Assembly (NCBI GenBank): GCA_017458225.1
Contig: JAFTFX010000006.1
Location: 1-64,000 of the forward strand
Length of the DNA stretch: 64,000 bases
Direction of reading: 5' to 3'
From: Prevotella sp.
GTDB taxonomy: Bacteria > Bacteroidota > Bacteroidia > Bacteroidales > Bacteroidaceae
Shown: one piece after another, positions 17,632 to 27,588 of the stretch
Layout: each line of letters begins with the position of its first letter
Position numbering within the stretch: the stretch's first letter is position 1
The notes under the pieces: model-generated
What the model saw: the letters and a program-made list of their open reading frames with translations, nothing else
Database searches by the model: none
What the model was told of the DNA's origin: nothing
Program-made: the position numbers and the translations under genes

Positions 17632-18969
17632 TTACACAAGGCCCTGAGCCATCATGGCCTTGGCAACCTTCATGAAGCCGGCCACATTGGCACCCTTCAC
17701 GTAGTTGATATAGCCATCCTTCTCAGTACCGTATTTCACGCAGTTCTCGTGAATATCGTTCATGATGCGCTTCAGATAGTCGTCAACCTCCTTGGCAGTC
17801 CAGCTCAGACGCTCTGAGTTCTGCGACATCTCAAGACCTGATACTGACACACCGCCGGCATTTGAAGCCTTACCAGGAGAATAGAGGATCTTAGCATCCT
17901 GGAAAATCTTGATAGCCTCGGGTAGCGAAGGCATGTTAGCACCCTCGGCAACAGCAATGATACCGTTGTCTACCAGAGCCTGAGCCTCGTCACCGTTAAT
18001 CTCGTTCTGCGTAGCGCAGGGCAGGGCGATGTCAGCCTTCTCATACCAAGGACGCTTGCCCTCGTAGTACTTAGCCGTGGGATATTCCTCAACATATTCC
18101 TTGATACGTCCGCGCTCCACGTTCTTCAGCTCCATGATGTAGTCGAGCTTAGCACGATCGATACCATCGGGATCATAGATATAACCGTCAGAGTCAGACA
18201 TTGTCAAAGGAATAGCACCCAGCTGCAGGCACTTCTCAGCAGCATACTGAGCCACGTTGCCGGCACCTGAAATCAGCACTTTCTTACCCTTGATGTCAAT
18301 GTTGCGAGTAGCCAGCATAGAGGTGAGGAAGTAAACGGTGCCGTAACCAGTAGCCTCAGGACGAATGAGCGAACCACCGAAGGGGATGCCCTTACCAGTC
18401 AGCACGCCCTGGAACTGATGGGTCAGTTTCTTGTATTGTCCGAACAGATAGCCGACTTCGCGTCCGCCTACACCGATATCACCAGCGGGAACGTCCTCGT
18501 CGGGACCGATGTGACGATAGAGTTCGTTCATGAAAGCCTGACAGAAACGCATTACCTCAGCGTCGCTCTTGCCGCGAGGCGAGAAGTCAGAGCCACCCTT
18601 GGCACCGCCCATAGGCAGAGTGGTCAGCGAGTTCTTGAAGGTCTGCTCGAAAGCCAGGAACTTCAGAATACCCAGATTCACGCTCTTGTGATAGCGCAGA
18701 CCGCCTTTGTACGGGCCAATGGCGTTATTGTGTTGAATGCGATATCCCATATTGGTCTGAACATTGCCTTTGTCGTCAACCCATGTTACACGGAACTCGA
18801 TGACGCGGTCGGGAATGCAAAGACGCTCAATCAGATTGTACTTTTCAAACTCGGGATGCTTGTTGTATTCTTCTTCAATCGTAGGAAGAACCTGACTCAC
18901 TGCCTGGATGTACTCCGGCTCATTGGGAAATCTCACTTTGAGATCTTCTACAACTTTTGCTGCATTCAT
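17632..18969 (-). CDS. gdhA: NADP-type glutamate dehydrogenase
   Basis: This enzyme makes glutamate from 2-oxoglutarate and ammonium, the main ammonium entry route in many Bacteroidales. The 445-residue length matches the hexameric E. coli-type enzyme. Visible motifs are the catalytic loop PMGGAKGGSDFSPRGKS (near 125), the nucleotide-binding GAGNVAQYAA (near 240) and C-terminal SNAGGVSVSGLEMSQN. The promoter is strong (-7 at 19025-19032, -33 at 19052-19055) with a leader of about 50 nt. No nitrogen-regulator site was recognised. Confidence 0.96.
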   Translation of the reverse strand: MNAAKVVEDLKVRFPNEPEYIQAVSQVLPTIEEEYNKHPEFEKYNLIERLCIPDRVIEFRVTWVDDKGNVQTNMGYRIQHNNAIGPYKGGLRYHKSVNLGILKFLAFEQTFKNSLTTLPMGGAKGGSDFSPRGKSDAEVMRFCQAFMNELYRHIGPDEDVPAGDIGVGGREVGYLFGQYKKLTHQFQGVLTGKGIPFGGSLIRPEATGYGTVYFLTSMLATRNIDIKGKKVLISGAGNVAQYAAEKCLQLGAIPLTMSDSDGYIYDPDGIDRAKLDYIMELKNVERGRIKEYVEEYPTAKYYEGKRPWYEKADIALPCATQNEINGDEAQALVDNGIIAVAEGANMPSLPEAIKIFQDAKILYSPGKASNAGGVSVSGLEMSQNSERLSWTAKEVDDYLKRIMNDIHENCVKYGTEKDGYINYVKGANVAGFMKVAKAMMAQGLV

Positions 18970-19024
18970 AATCTTTTTACTTTTAAAATTAGAACTAAAA
19001 TGAATTGTTTCTTGATTTCGGATG

Positions 19025-19055
19025 CAAAGTTAAAGAATAAATTTCAATTCACAAA
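19025..19055 (-). promoter_or_regulatory. Promoter of gdhA
   Basis: On the minus strand TTTG (19052-19055) and TAACTTTG (19025-19032) are separated by 19 nt, a canonical Bacteroidetes promoter. Confidence 0.75.
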
Positions 19056-19285
19056 CATTTTATCAATTATTTTGCCAAAAAACTTACTTTTTGTTATTAT
19101 TTTAATGATTTTAATCAAAAAGTGATTTTTCTTACCCATTAAATTGTGTACGAAAACAATCTTCAAGAACACAAACAATCACCAAGAACAAAGAGAGGGA
19201 AAATCCAAAGAATTTTCTGTTCAGAATTCTTTATTTATCATAATGCAGATTCTCATAAATTTTGATTGAATAAACTTCCTCTATG

Positions 19286-19467
19286 ATTTTCGGAGAAAAA
19301 CGGCATAACTTTCGGAGTAATACTACATGGCTTTGGGAGTATTACTACAAGACTTTGGGAGTATCACTACGGGACTTCCGGAGAATTACTACGGGATATT
19401 TGGAGTAATACTCCGTGACGTTCGGAGAATTACTCCGAGACGTTCGGAGTTTTTCTCCCAAACAAGC
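19286..19467. repeat. Array of eight 22-bp repeats (GGAG family)
   Basis: GGAG recurs at 19292, 19314, 19336, 19358, 19380, 19402, 19424 and 19446, exactly every 22 bp. Units are degenerate around GGAGTAaTACTaC plus a variable tail; units 6 and 7 are locally self-complementary (GGAGTAATACTCC, GGAGAATTACTCC). The array lies in the 646-bp non-coding gap between gdhA and the OmpH-like gene. The rest of that gap (19076-19285) is AT-rich, with one weak inverted repeat (AAAGAATT 19207-19214 / AATTCTTT 19225-19232) and no gene. Confidence 0.9.
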
Positions 19468-19548
19468 AAAAATTTTTGGGAGAAGTAACACGCTGTGACA
19501 CAGGTAGTTGGGATTTTACCGAAAAAATTACATTGATTTCGTTGCGAG

Positions 19549-19582
19549 AAAAAAAATAAGAGTGCCTTGTGGAGACACTCTT
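19549..19582 (-). terminator. Intrinsic terminator of the ompH-like gene
   Basis: On the minus strand, AAGAGTG (19582-19576) and CACTCTT (19564-19558) pair as a 7-bp stem, followed by an A/T-rich run with six or more T residues. Confidence 0.8.
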
Positions 19583-19615
19583 AAATGTGATGAACAATAT
19601 TTAATGCTTTAGACC

Positions 19616-20221
19616 TTATTTCTTTTCTTCTTTGGGTGCAGCAGGCTTGGCGCTTTTGCTGTAGCGCTTGTTCAGGCCGTTGATTACGTCCTGCGTAATG
19701 TCAAACTTCTTTTCGGCAAACAAGATGGAGCTCTTGTTCAGGATTACATCAAACTTCTTATCCTTATTATATATAGTAAGGAAGTTATTCAGGCTGTCTT
19801 GAAGAGCCTGCAGGAATTTCTGCTGCTCAGATGCCAGTTCGTTCTCCAGTCGTGCCTGTAGTGCTGCCAGGTCGTTCTGTTGCTTCTGCAAGGCAGCCTG
19901 CACGCTTTCGGCCTGTTCGCGGCTGGTAAATCCGTTGTTCTGCAGTTTCTGCTGGAAGTTGTTGGCAGCAGCCTGCAGCTGATTGCCTTTCTGATTCAGC
20001 GTGTTGCGCGCGTTCAGACTTTTCTTTTCCAGTTCGGCACTTTTCTCTTTTGCAAATTCGAACTGCGTCATCAGCGAGTCTACTTCAATGTATGCAATCT
20101 TCAAGCCAGCCTGCGTGCTGTCGTTCAAGACGCTTGACTGCTCGTCGAGTTTCGGACTTTTGTTGTTGCATGACACCAGTGCCATAGCGGCAAGGGCGAG
20201 TGTGAAAATTGTTTTCTTCAT
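19616..20221 (-). CDS. OmpH/Skp-family periplasmic lipoprotein
   Basis: Skp/OmpH proteins are periplasmic chaperones that hold unfolded outer-membrane proteins. This 201-residue member has a lipoprotein signal peptide (lipobox LVSC, Cys18), so unlike E. coli Skp it is membrane-anchored. The body is a long charged coiled coil (about 55-150: FAKEKSAELEKKSLNARNT... and LQKQQNDLAALQARLENEL). A Lys/Ala/Pro-rich tail ends the protein. It follows the small membrane-protein gene by 24 nt and is probably its operon partner. Confidence 0.87.
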   Translation of the reverse strand: MKKTIFTLALAAMALVSCNNKSPKLDEQSSVLNDSTQAGLKIAYIEVDSLMTQFEFAKEKSAELEKKSLNARNTLNQKGNQLQAAANNFQQKLQNNGFTSREQAESVQAALQKQQNDLAALQARLENELASEQQKFLQALQDSLNNFLTIYNKDKKFDVILNKSSILFAEKKFDITQDVINGLNKRYSKSAKPAAPKEEKK

Positions 20222-20245
20222 AAAAGATTCTTGTTTATTCTTTGT

Positions 20246-20467
20246 TTATAGTGTTTTCTCTGCATGCTCGGCAACTGCATAGCGGCTTTTGGTGCGCATC
20301 TCGCGGTCCTGGTCTACCACGCAGTGGATGCCTCTTTGGCGCATGGCTTCAGAATCGTGAATGTGTTGTGAGACAAAGCGTCCATTCTTTCTGAAAATCA
20401 GTTTTACGCACAAAAAAGCCATCGCAATAGCAATTATTAACGTGGTAGATATCAGTATTTCGAGCAT
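20246..20467 (-). CDS. Small conserved membrane protein
   Basis: The 73-residue protein has one N-terminal transmembrane helix (about 3-24) and a basic soluble tail with RKNGRFVSQHI and GIHCVVDQDREMR. The pattern GRFxxxHI...GIxCxxxQDRE resembles short membrane proteins I associate with Bacteroidales OmpH loci; this is recollection, not a search. It has its own promoter (20488-20520) and precedes the OmpH-like gene. Function unknown. Confidence 0.7.
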   Translation of the reverse strand: MLEILISTTLIIAIAMAFLCVKLIFRKNGRFVSQHIHDSEAMRQRGIHCVVDQDREMRTKSRYAVAEHAEKTL

Positions 20468-20474
20468 TTTTTAC

Positions 20475-20520
20475 TAATTTTGCGGTGCAAAGTTACGCAA
20501 ATAAGATTAAACACTACAAA
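20475..20520 (-). promoter_or_regulatory. Promoter of the small membrane protein/ompH operon, facing a second -7 box
   Basis: On the minus strand TTTG (20517-20520) and TAACTTTG (20488-20495) are spaced by 21 nt. On the plus strand TAATTTTG (20475-20482) faces it and could serve pepD. The two -7 boxes form the near-palindrome TAATTTTGC-ggt-GCAAAGTTA. Confidence 0.6.
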
Positions 20521-20544
20521 TTTAAAATTAAATAATACTGAAAA

Positions 20545-22005
20545 ATGAATAAAAGTGAGTTAAAACCCTCTGTGGTCTTTGAGCAGTTTGCAAAGATTAA
20601 CCAAATTCCGCGTCCGTCGAAGCATGAAGAGCAGATGATTGCCTACCTGAAGAACTGGGGCGAGAGTCATGGTCTCGACACGCAGGTCGACGAGACTGGC
20701 AACGTGATTATCCGTAAGCCCGCCACCAAGGGCTTGGAGAATCTGAAGACTGTCATTCTGCAAAGCCACATGGATATGGTGTGCGACAAGCTGGTTGATG
20801 TGGATTTCGACTTTGAGAAGGATGCCATCAAGACCTACGTGGACGGCGAGTGGCTGACGGCTGAAGGCACCACGCTGGGAGCCGACGACGGCATTGGCTG
20901 TGCCATCGAGCTGGCCATTCTGGAGAGCAACGACATTGAGCACGGTCCGCTGGAGTGCGTGTTCACACGCGATGAAGAAACTGGCTTGAGCGGTGCCGAG
21001 GGGATGAAGCCCGGCTTTATGACCGGCGACTATCTCATCAATCTGGACTCAGAAGACGAGGGCGAGATCTTCGTGTCGTGTGCCGGTGGCCGCAACACCA
21101 CGGCTAAGTTCACGATGCAGCGCGAGCAGCCGTCCCCTACCCTGTTCTTCATGCGTGGTCAGCTGAAGGGTCTTGTGGGCGGTCATTCGGGCGACGATAT
21201 CAACAAGAAGCGAGCCAACGCCATCAAGATTCTGGGCCGCTTCCTCTATCAGGAGATGAAGCGCTACGAGGGCATCCGTCTGGCTCAGTTCCATTCAGGC
21301 AAGCTTCACAATGCCATTCCTCGCGACGGCTCGTTCGTCATTGGCGTGCCTTCGTCGTTGAAGGAGAACGTGAAGGCCGACTGGAACGTTTTCGCCAGTC
21401 AGGTGGAAGACGAGTTCCATGTCACCGACACCACGATGGTATGGACAATGGAGTCTGCCGATGCCGAGCCCGTGATTGAAGCCAGTGTTGCCCTCAACTT
21501 CGTACGTGCTCTACAGGCAGTAGACAACGGCATCTATGCTATCTGTCAAGACGAGGCTTTGGGCGGCATGGTGGAAACCTCTTCCAATATTGCCAGTGTG
21601 CACACCGAGGCCACCGAAATCAATATCCTGTCATCGCAGCGCAGCAATGTGATGTCGAATCTCGACAACATGTGTGCCACCATCGTTGCCACCTTCGAAC
21701 TGGCTGGTGCTCAGGCATGGTCGAGCGACGGCTATCCTGCCTGGAAGATGCGTCCCGGCAGCAAACTGACCGAGTTGGTTGTCGAGTCCTACAAGACGCT
21801 CTTCGGCAAGGCCCCCATTGTGCGCGGCATCCATGCAGGCTTGGAGTGCGGTCTGTTCTCCGAACGCTATCCATCGCTCGATATGGTCAGCTTCGGCCCC
21901 ACCCTGCGCTATGTTCATACCCCCGACGAGCGTTTGCACATCCCCACCGTTCAGATGGTATGGGATCACCTGCTGCTCGTGCTCAAGAATGTTCCTCAGA
22001 AGTAA
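20545..22005 (+). CDS. pepD: Aminoacyl-histidine dipeptidase (PepD, M20 family)
   Basis: PepD is a cytosolic zinc dipeptidase with broad specificity that includes Xaa-His. In this 486-residue protein the M20 metal ligands are visible: LQSHMDMVCDK (His75, Asp77), LGADDGIGC (Asp114/115) and TRDEETGLSGA (Glu144/145). A GGHSGDDI segment follows near residue 210, and a C-terminal metal-binding His lies in RGIHAGLECGL. Length matches the family. A short lipoprotein gene follows after 47 nt. Confidence 0.95.
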   Translation: MNKSELKPSVVFEQFAKINQIPRPSKHEEQMIAYLKNWGESHGLDTQVDETGNVIIRKPATKGLENLKTVILQSHMDMVCDKLVDVDFDFEKDAIKTYVDGEWLTAEGTTLGADDGIGCAIELAILESNDIEHGPLECVFTRDEETGLSGAEGMKPGFMTGDYLINLDSEDEGEIFVSCAGGRNTTAKFTMQREQPSPTLFFMRGQLKGLVGGHSGDDINKKRANAIKILGRFLYQEMKRYEGIRLAQFHSGKLHNAIPRDGSFVIGVPSSLKENVKADWNVFASQVEDEFHVTDTTMVWTMESADAEPVIEASVALNFVRALQAVDNGIYAICQDEALGGMVETSSNIASVHTEATEINILSSQRSNVMSNLDNMCATIVATFELAGAQAWSSDGYPAWKMRPGSKLTELVVESYKTLFGKAPIVRGIHAGLECGLFSERYPSLDMVSFGPTLRYVHTPDERLHIPTVQMVWDHLLLVLKNVPQK

Positions 22006-22052
22006 GAACCCCCTCTGTCATAACAAAGTTCCATCTGAAGTAAGAAAAAAAA

Positions 22053-22412
22053 ATGAATCTGAAAACGCTGATAACGATTGCCTCTGTAGCATTGCTCACT
22101 GCGTCGTGCACGCGGCAATACAAGGCTGAGCGCCTGGCCGCCGACTTTATAGAGCGCAACGCCCTTCACCCTGAAGAGATGAGCGACCGCGACTTCAAGT
22201 CGCTCGACTCTACGAAGCACATCACCGACTCCATCATCCTGTCTATGCAGGCACGGGGTGGCGAGCAGTTCCAGCAGAACATTGACTACCCCGTGAAGAC
22301 TGCCGGCCGCATGCTCTACTATCTACGCATGAGCTATGTTCACGACGGCGACACGCTGCAGAACACATTCTATCTTGATGAGGAGCTGCAGAATGTGGTG
22401 TCGTTCAAATAA
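22053..22412 (+). CDS. Small lipoprotein, function unknown
   Basis: The 119-residue product has a lipoprotein signal peptide (lipobox TASC, Cys19). The mature part has a charged helical stretch (YKAERLAADFIERNA) and a C-terminal beta-rich segment ending LDEELQNVVSFK. I recognise no domain. It lies between pepD and uvrA on the same strand with short gaps and may be co-transcribed. Confidence 0.7.
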   Translation: MNLKTLITIASVALLTASCTRQYKAERLAADFIERNALHPEEMSDRDFKSLDSTKHITDSIILSMQARGGEQFQQNIDYPVKTAGRMLYYLRMSYVHDGDTLQNTFYLDEELQNVVSFK

Positions 22413-22457
22413 CTGCGTGGTGCTTGAATAAAAAAACGTTACGTTGTGCTGAACAGT

Positions 22458-25277
22458 ATGAGCAAGGATTTCATTGAGATAAAAGGTGCGCGCGTCAACA
22501 ACCTGAAGAATGTTGATGTCAAGATTCCACGCAACCAGATGGTGGTGATTGCCGGTGTGTCTGGCAGCGGCAAGTCGTCGCTGGCTTTCGACACGCTGTA
22601 TGCCGAGGGACAGCGTCGCTATGTTGAGAGTCTGTCAAGCTATGCACGTCAGTTTCTGGGGCGCATGAACAAGCCCGAGTGCGACTTTGTCAGGGGCATT
22701 CCACCTGCCATTGCCATCGAGCAGAAAGTGATAGCCCGCAATCCGCGCAGCACCGTGGGCACCTCTACCGAAATCTACGACTATCTGCGGCTGCTCTTTG
22801 CACGCATCGGCCACACCTACTCTCCCGTCAGCGGCGAAGAGGTGCGCAAGCACACCACCGAGGACGTGGTGCGCAAGATGCTGGAGTTCTCGCACGGCAC
22901 CAAGTTCATGATTCTTGCCCCTCTGCATGTAGCTGAAGGCCGCACGCTGCAGCAGCAGTTGAATGCCTGCGTGCTGCAGGGCTACGCGCGCATATATATA
23001 AAAGGTGAGACCCATCGCATTGACGATCTGTTGCAGCAGGGGCTCGACGGTGTCGACACGTCTGAACTCTACCTCGTCATTGACCGCCTGTCGGTCGACG
23101 ACTCGAAAGACAACATTGCGCGCCTGACAGATTCGGCCGAAACGGCTTTCTTTGAAGGGCAGGGCCAGCTGCGGCTCGTCTTCCTTCCGTCGGGTGTCGG
23201 CTACGATTTCTCCATGCGTTTCGAGGCCGACGGCATGACGTTCGAAGAACCCAGCGACCAGTTGTTTTCCTTCAACTCCCCCATCGGTGCCTGCCCTGAA
23301 TGTCAGGGCTTTGGCAAGATCATAGGCATCGACGAGCACCTCGTCATCCCGAACCCGTCGCTGTCGGTCTACGACGGCTGTGTGGTCTGCTGGCACGGCG
23401 AGAAGATGGGCGAGTGGAAGAACTGGTTCTGCCGCAATGCCGCCCACGACGACTTCCCCATCTTTGAGCCCTACTATGCCCTGACACAGAAGCAGAAAGA
23501 CCAGCTGTGGCACGGCTTGCCCAGCGACCGTCATAAGGATCTGCACGACAAGCCCTGCATCGACTCGTTCTTCCAGATGGTGCGCGAGAACCAGTACAAA
23601 ATTCAGTATCGTGTCATGCTGAGCCGCTACCGTGGAAAGACCGTCTGCCCCAAGTGTCACGGCACCCGTCTGAAGGCCGAGGCCGACTACGTGAAGATTG
23701 GCGGGCGCAGCATCTCCGACATTGTGCAAATGCCCATCGTTCATTTGGCTGAGTGGTTTCAGCAACTGTCGCTCAGCGACCACGATGCCGAGGTGGGTCG
23801 CCGTCTGCTGACAGAGATCCGTTCGCGTCTGCAGTTCCTGCTCGACGTTGGTCTTGGCTACCTCACACTGAACCGCCTGTCGAACACGCTCAGCGGCGGC
23901 GAGAGCCAGCGCATCAACCTGTGCACCTCGCTGGGCAGCAGTCTGGTTGGCTCCCTGTATGTGCTCGACGAGCCCTCCATCGGTCTTCACGCCCGCGACA
24001 CTGCCCGTCTGCTTCACGTGCTGCGCCAGTTGCAGCAGCTGGGCAACACCGTCGTCATTGTTGAGCACGATGAAGAAATTATGCGTGCGGCCGACTATCT
24101 CATTGATGTAGGTCCCGATGCAGGCCGTCTTGGCGGTGAGATTGTCTATGCCGGACCGTTGTCGGAAATCAATGCCGAAACAGCCTCCAAGTATCCTCGA
24201 AGCTACACCGTGCAATATCTTCAGCATCAACTGTCTATACCTCTGCCTCCGTCGCATCGCCCCTGGAATCGCCACATTGATATTGAGGGTGCTCGCATGA
24301 ACAACTTGAAGGGCATCAACGTGCAGATTCCGCTGAACGTGATGACTGTGGTGACCGGTGTCAGCGGCAGCGGAAAGTCTACGCTTATCAAGGGCATCCT
24401 CTACCCTGCCCTAAAGCGCCGTCTGGGCGAAGTCTTCGATGCGCCAGGCGAGTTCAGTGGTCTTTCGGGCGACATCGGTGCCATTCAGCATGTTGAATTC
24501 GTTGACCAAAACCCCATCGGCAAGTCAACACGCTCCAATCCTGCCACCTATGTAAAGGCCTACGACTATATTCGCGACCTGTTTGCCGAGCAGCCCCTGT
24601 CGCAACAAATGGGCTTCACGTCGCAATTCTTCTCCTTCAATGCCGAGGGAGGGCGTTGCGAAGAGTGCAAGGGTGCAGGCACCATCACTGTCGAGATGCA
24701 GTTCATGGCCGACTTGGTGCTGGAATGCGATGCCTGCCACGGACACCGCTTCAAGCACGACATCCTGGATGTTCGCTACGAGGGCAAGAACATTGATGAC
24801 GTGCTGAACATGACCATCAGCGAGGCCATAGAGTTCTTTGGTGCCCATCAGCAGAAGACAATCGTGTCACGACTGAAAACACTCGAAGACGTGGGTCTGG
24901 GCTACATCAAGCTGGGGCAGAGTTCTTCAACGCTCTCAGGCGGTGAGAACCAGCGCGTCAAGCTGGCCTACTACATCGGACAGGAGCGGCAGGAGCCCAC
25001 CCTCTTCATCTTCGACGAGCCCACCACTGGCCTGCACTATCACGATATACAGCGGCTGCTCACTTCGCTGAATGCCTTGATTGAGCGCGGCCATACGGTC
25101 CTCATCATCGAGCACAACTTGGACATCATCCGGCAGGCCGACTGGATTATTGACCTAGGCCCCGACGGTGGCGACAAGGGCGGCGAACTGGTAGTTGCAG
25201 GTACCCCAGAACAAGTAGTGGCCTGCGAACGAAGCGTCACAGGCCACTATCTGAAAGCAACTACGAAGCAAGCGTAA
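22458..25277 (+). CDS. uvrA: Excinuclease ABC subunit A (UvrA)
   Basis: UvrA is the damage-recognising ATPase of nucleotide excision repair. The 939-residue protein has two ABC ATPase halves: Walker [11 protein letters not shown] (near 30) and [10 protein letters not shown] (near 635), signatures LSGGESQRI and [12 protein letters not shown], and Walker B regions [10 protein letters not shown] and [10 protein letters not shown]. Zinc-binding Cys pairs are seen in [25 protein letters not shown] and [10 protein letters not shown] use the ATG at 22458; the GTG at 22446 adds four residues before the usual N-terminus. Confidence 0.97.
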   Translation: MSKDFIEIKGARVNNLKNVDVKIPRNQMVVIAGVSGSGKSSLAFDTLYAEGQRRYVESLSSYARQFLGRMNKPECDFVRGIPPAIAIEQKVIARNPRSTVGTSTEIYDYLRLLFARIGHTYSPVSGEEVRKHTTEDVVRKMLEFSHGTKFMILAPLHVAEGRTLQQQLNACVLQGYARIYIKGETHRIDDLLQQGLDGVDTSELYLVIDRLSVDDSKDNIARLTDSAETAFFEGQGQLRLVFLPSGVGYDFSMRFEADGMTFEEPSDQLFSFNSPIGACPECQGFGKIIGIDEHLVIPNPSLSVYDGCVVCWHGEKMGEWKNWFCRNAAHDDFPIFEPYYALTQKQKDQLWHGLPSDRHKDLHDKPCIDSFFQMVRENQYKIQYRVMLSRYRGKTVCPKCHGTRLKAEADYVKIGGRSISDIVQMPIVHLAEWFQQLSLSDHDAEVGRRLLTEIRSRLQFLLDVGLGYLTLNRLSNTLSGGESQRINLCTSLGSSLVGSLYVLDEPSIGLHARDTARLLHVLRQLQQLGNTVVIVEHDEEIMRAADYLIDVGPDAGRLGGEIVYAGPLSEINAETASKYPRSYTVQYLQHQLSIPLPPSHRPWNRHIDIEGARMNNLKGINVQIPLNVMTVVTGVSGSGKSTLIKGILYPALKRRLGEVFDAPGEFSGLSGDIGAIQHVEFVDQNPIGKSTRSNPATYVKAYDYIRDLFAEQPLSQQMGFTSQFFSFNAEGGRCEECKGAGTITVEMQFMADLVLECDACHGHRFKHDILDVRYEGKNIDDVLNMTISEAIEFFGAHQQKTIVSRLKTLEDVGLGYIKLGQSSSTLSGGENQRVKLAYYIGQERQEPTLFIFDEPTTGLHYHDIQRLLTSLNALIERGHTVLIIEHNLDIIRQADWIIDLGPDGGDKGGELVVAGTPEQVVACERSVTGHYLKATTKQA

Positions 25278-25287
25278 GAAAATTGTG

Positions 25288-26814
25288 TCAGCACACTTTC
25301 TCCAGACGCTTCATCACGGAGAACATGAAAGCGGCAGAGAGCAGGCAGAGCACAATGAACACACTCCACACAAGCCAGAGGGGAAGACCGCCCCACAGAT
25401 AGGCACTCACGCTGACCAGTTTATTACCCAAAGCGGTAGAGACGAACCAGCCACCCATGCAGGCACCTTTGTATTTGGGAGGAGCCACCTTCGATACGAA
25501 CGAAATGCCCATCGGCGAAAGCAGTAACTCGGCAAAGGTGAGAATAAGGTAAGTACCAATAAGCAGGTTGGGCGACACGTCGGCCACATGAACAGCTACG
25601 GGGTTACCATCGGGACCGGGCTCTGTTTGAGGCAAGGGCAGTCCAAACGAGAAGAAGGCCATCAGGCAGAATGCCACGCCAGCCACCAACATACCGTAGG
25701 CAATCTTACGCGGTGCTGAGGGCTCTTTGCCCTTGGAGGCCAACCAACCGAAAAGGGCCAGCGACACTGGGGTGAGCGCAACAACATAGAAGGGGTTGAA
25801 CTGCTGGAAGATGGGAGCGCTGACCTTAATGATATCTTCCTGAACAGAATAGCTGAAGACGAGGAAGCCGACGGCCAACAGGATGATCAGGGCCGAAATG
25901 CCCTTCGTCTTGCCACTCTTGCTCTGGAAGAGCGAGAAGCCTGCATAGACAATGAAAATGACGGCCACGAGGTTCCATACGTTGAAAGCCATACCCTGTA
26001 TGCCCGTTGAAGTCTGAGCCGTGAACTCATCGGCGAAATAGGTAAGCGACAGACCGTTCTGGTGGAAGGCCATCCAGAAGAAGATGACGACGGCAAAAAC
26101 GAGTCCCAGTGCAACGAGGCGTTCCTTCGTCTGCTCAGGAGTCAGGTCGTCAACAAGGGCTGCATCGCCAGCCTTCTTCTTACCGCCCTCAACATGACGG
26201 AACGTAGGCCGCGACAGATAGTAGATGGCAATGGAAAGAATGAGCGAGGCGCATGCCACAGCAAAAGCAAAATGATAGCTGTCGTTGACGCTCACGCCCA
26301 GACTCTGTTGTGCCCACTCCATGATTTTCACGGCAACAGTGGGTGCAAACAGGGCACCGATGTTGATGGCCATATAGAAAATGGAGAAGCCCGAGTCGCG
26401 CTTGTCGGCATACTTGGGATCATTATACAAATCGCCCACCATCACCTGCAGGTTGCCCTTGAACATGCCAGTGCCGAAGCCGATGAACAGCAGGGCTGCA
26501 AGCATGACGACGAGTGCAAACGTATCGCCGCCCAGGGGAACGGAGAGCAGCACATAGCCGGCAAACATGATCATGATGCCCCATGTGACCATCTTGCCGA
26601 AGCCGAACTTATCGGCCATCCAGCCACCAATAAGTGGGAAGAAACAGACGAGCATGAGGAAGTCGCTGTAGATTTCGCCTGCCCATCCGGCATCGAGTCC
26701 ATAGTTAGCTCTCAGAAAAAGCGCAAAGACGGCCAGCATGGTGTAGTAGCCGAACCGTTCGCCAGTGTTGGCCAGTGCCAACGCATAAAGACCTTTCGGT
26801 TGTCCTTCAAACAT
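25288..26814 (-). CDS. POT-family proton-coupled peptide transporter
   Basis: The 508-residue, very hydrophobic protein has about 12-14 transmembrane helices. The POT/PTR2 signature ANTGERFGYYTM near residue 15 marks it as a proton:oligopeptide symporter that imports di- and tripeptides across the inner membrane. It fits with the peptidases PepD and M16 in a peptide-using anaerobe, but there is no operon link. It is convergent to uvrA with a 10-nt gap. The barrel protein gene lies 3 nt upstream, so the two are probably co-transcribed. Confidence 0.92.
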   Translation of the reverse strand: MFEGQPKGLYALALANTGERFGYYTMLAVFALFLRANYGLDAGWAGEIYSDFLMLVCFFPLIGGWMADKFGFGKMVTWGIMIMFAGYVLLSVPLGGDTFALVVMLAALLFIGFGTGMFKGNLQVMVGDLYNDPKYADKRDSGFSIFYMAINIGALFAPTVAVKIMEWAQQSLGVSVNDSYHFAFAVACASLILSIAIYYLSRPTFRHVEGGKKKAGDAALVDDLTPEQTKERLVALGLVFAVVIFFWMAFHQNGLSLTYFADEFTAQTSTGIQGMAFNVWNLVAVIFIVYAGFSLFQSKSGKTKGISALIILLAVGFLVFSYSVQEDIIKVSAPIFQQFNPFYVVALTPVSLALFGWLASKGKEPSAPRKIAYGMLVAGVAFCLMAFFSFGLPLPQTEPGPDGNPVAVHVADVSPNLLIGTYLILTFAELLLSPMGISFVSKVAPPKYKGACMGGWFVSTALGNKLVSVSAYLWGGLPLWLVWSVFIVLCLLSAAFMFSVMKRLEKVC

Positions 26815-26817
26815 AGT

Positions 26818-27576
26818 TTATTTTATTTTAGGGTTATTAGTCTTCTTAATGTCGTAGAGGTAGGTCAGCTTAATGACGATGTTGCTGAGGTTGGAGCGGC
26901 CGAAGTAGTCGCGCTTGGAGTTACCGTAGAGATCGCCCAGACCATAGTAGTAGCGGCCTTCAAGCAGAAAATGGCCCATGCGTGGTATGGAGAGTTCGAC
27001 ACCGCCGCCGCCAGCAATACCGTAGTCAAACTTGTGCTCAACGGGCATCGTCTCCTGGGCAACGACCTTACTGGTGCGCATGCTCAGATTTCGCTGGTCG
27101 TAGTCGTAGTTCTTCTTCGTGCTCTCACCCAGATAGAAGCCGAACTGAGGCCCCAACTGAATGAATGCCTGAAAGCCTTTACGCTCGCGTCCCCACCCCA
27201 TTCGCGCCAACACAGGCACCTGCAGATAGCTGACGGTGCGCTTGTATTGCTCGGGCAGGCCTGTAGCGGCATTGATGACAGGCTGGTCGTCAACGGTCAG
27301 AATGTCCTGCACCCATCCCACATTGGCATAGTTCAACTCGGCAGTTACGGCGCATACACTGCTGAAATATTTCTCGCAGGTGTAGCGGAAAGCCAGACCC
27401 ACGAGGCCGTTCATGTGCTGTCCCTGGGGCACTTCGGGCATGAAGCCCACCTGGCTCATCACATAGCCAAGACCGCCGCCAACAGCAAACTCGCTGCGGT
27501 ATTCGCCTACCTGCGAAAAGGCCGGCAGTCCAAAGAGGCTCAGGACAATGAAAGAAGCAAAAATATTAGTCTTCAC
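26818..27576 (-). CDS. PorT-like outer-membrane beta-barrel protein
   Basis: The 252-residue protein has a signal peptide ending near AFSQ (residue 22). Alternating beta strands follow, with Gly/aromatic patterns (FAVGGGLGYVMSQVGF, FIQLGPQFGFYLG, YGIAGGGGVELSI, LEGRYYYGLGDLYG), typical of outer-membrane beta-barrel/PorT-like families of Bacteroidetes. It lies between a periplasmic-binding-like gene (12 nt upstream) and the POT transporter (3 nt downstream), so the three probably form one operon. Ligand or partner unknown. Confidence 0.8.
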   Translation of the reverse strand: MKTNIFASFIVLSLFGLPAFSQVGEYRSEFAVGGGLGYVMSQVGFMPEVPQGQHMNGLVGLAFRYTCEKYFSSVCAVTAELNYANVGWVQDILTVDDQPVINAATGLPEQYKRTVSYLQVPVLARMGWGRERKGFQAFIQLGPQFGFYLGESTKKNYDYDQRNLSMRTSKVVAQETMPVEHKFDYGIAGGGGVELSIPRMGHFLLEGRYYYGLGDLYGNSKRDYFGRSNLSNIVIKLTYLYDIKKTNNPKIK

Positions 27577-27588
27577 GGATTAATCTCT

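Noticed and set aside
22635..24275. 546-codon open frame on the minus strand
   Set aside because: It lies wholly antisense to uvrA, whose motifs are intact, and has no recognisable domain.
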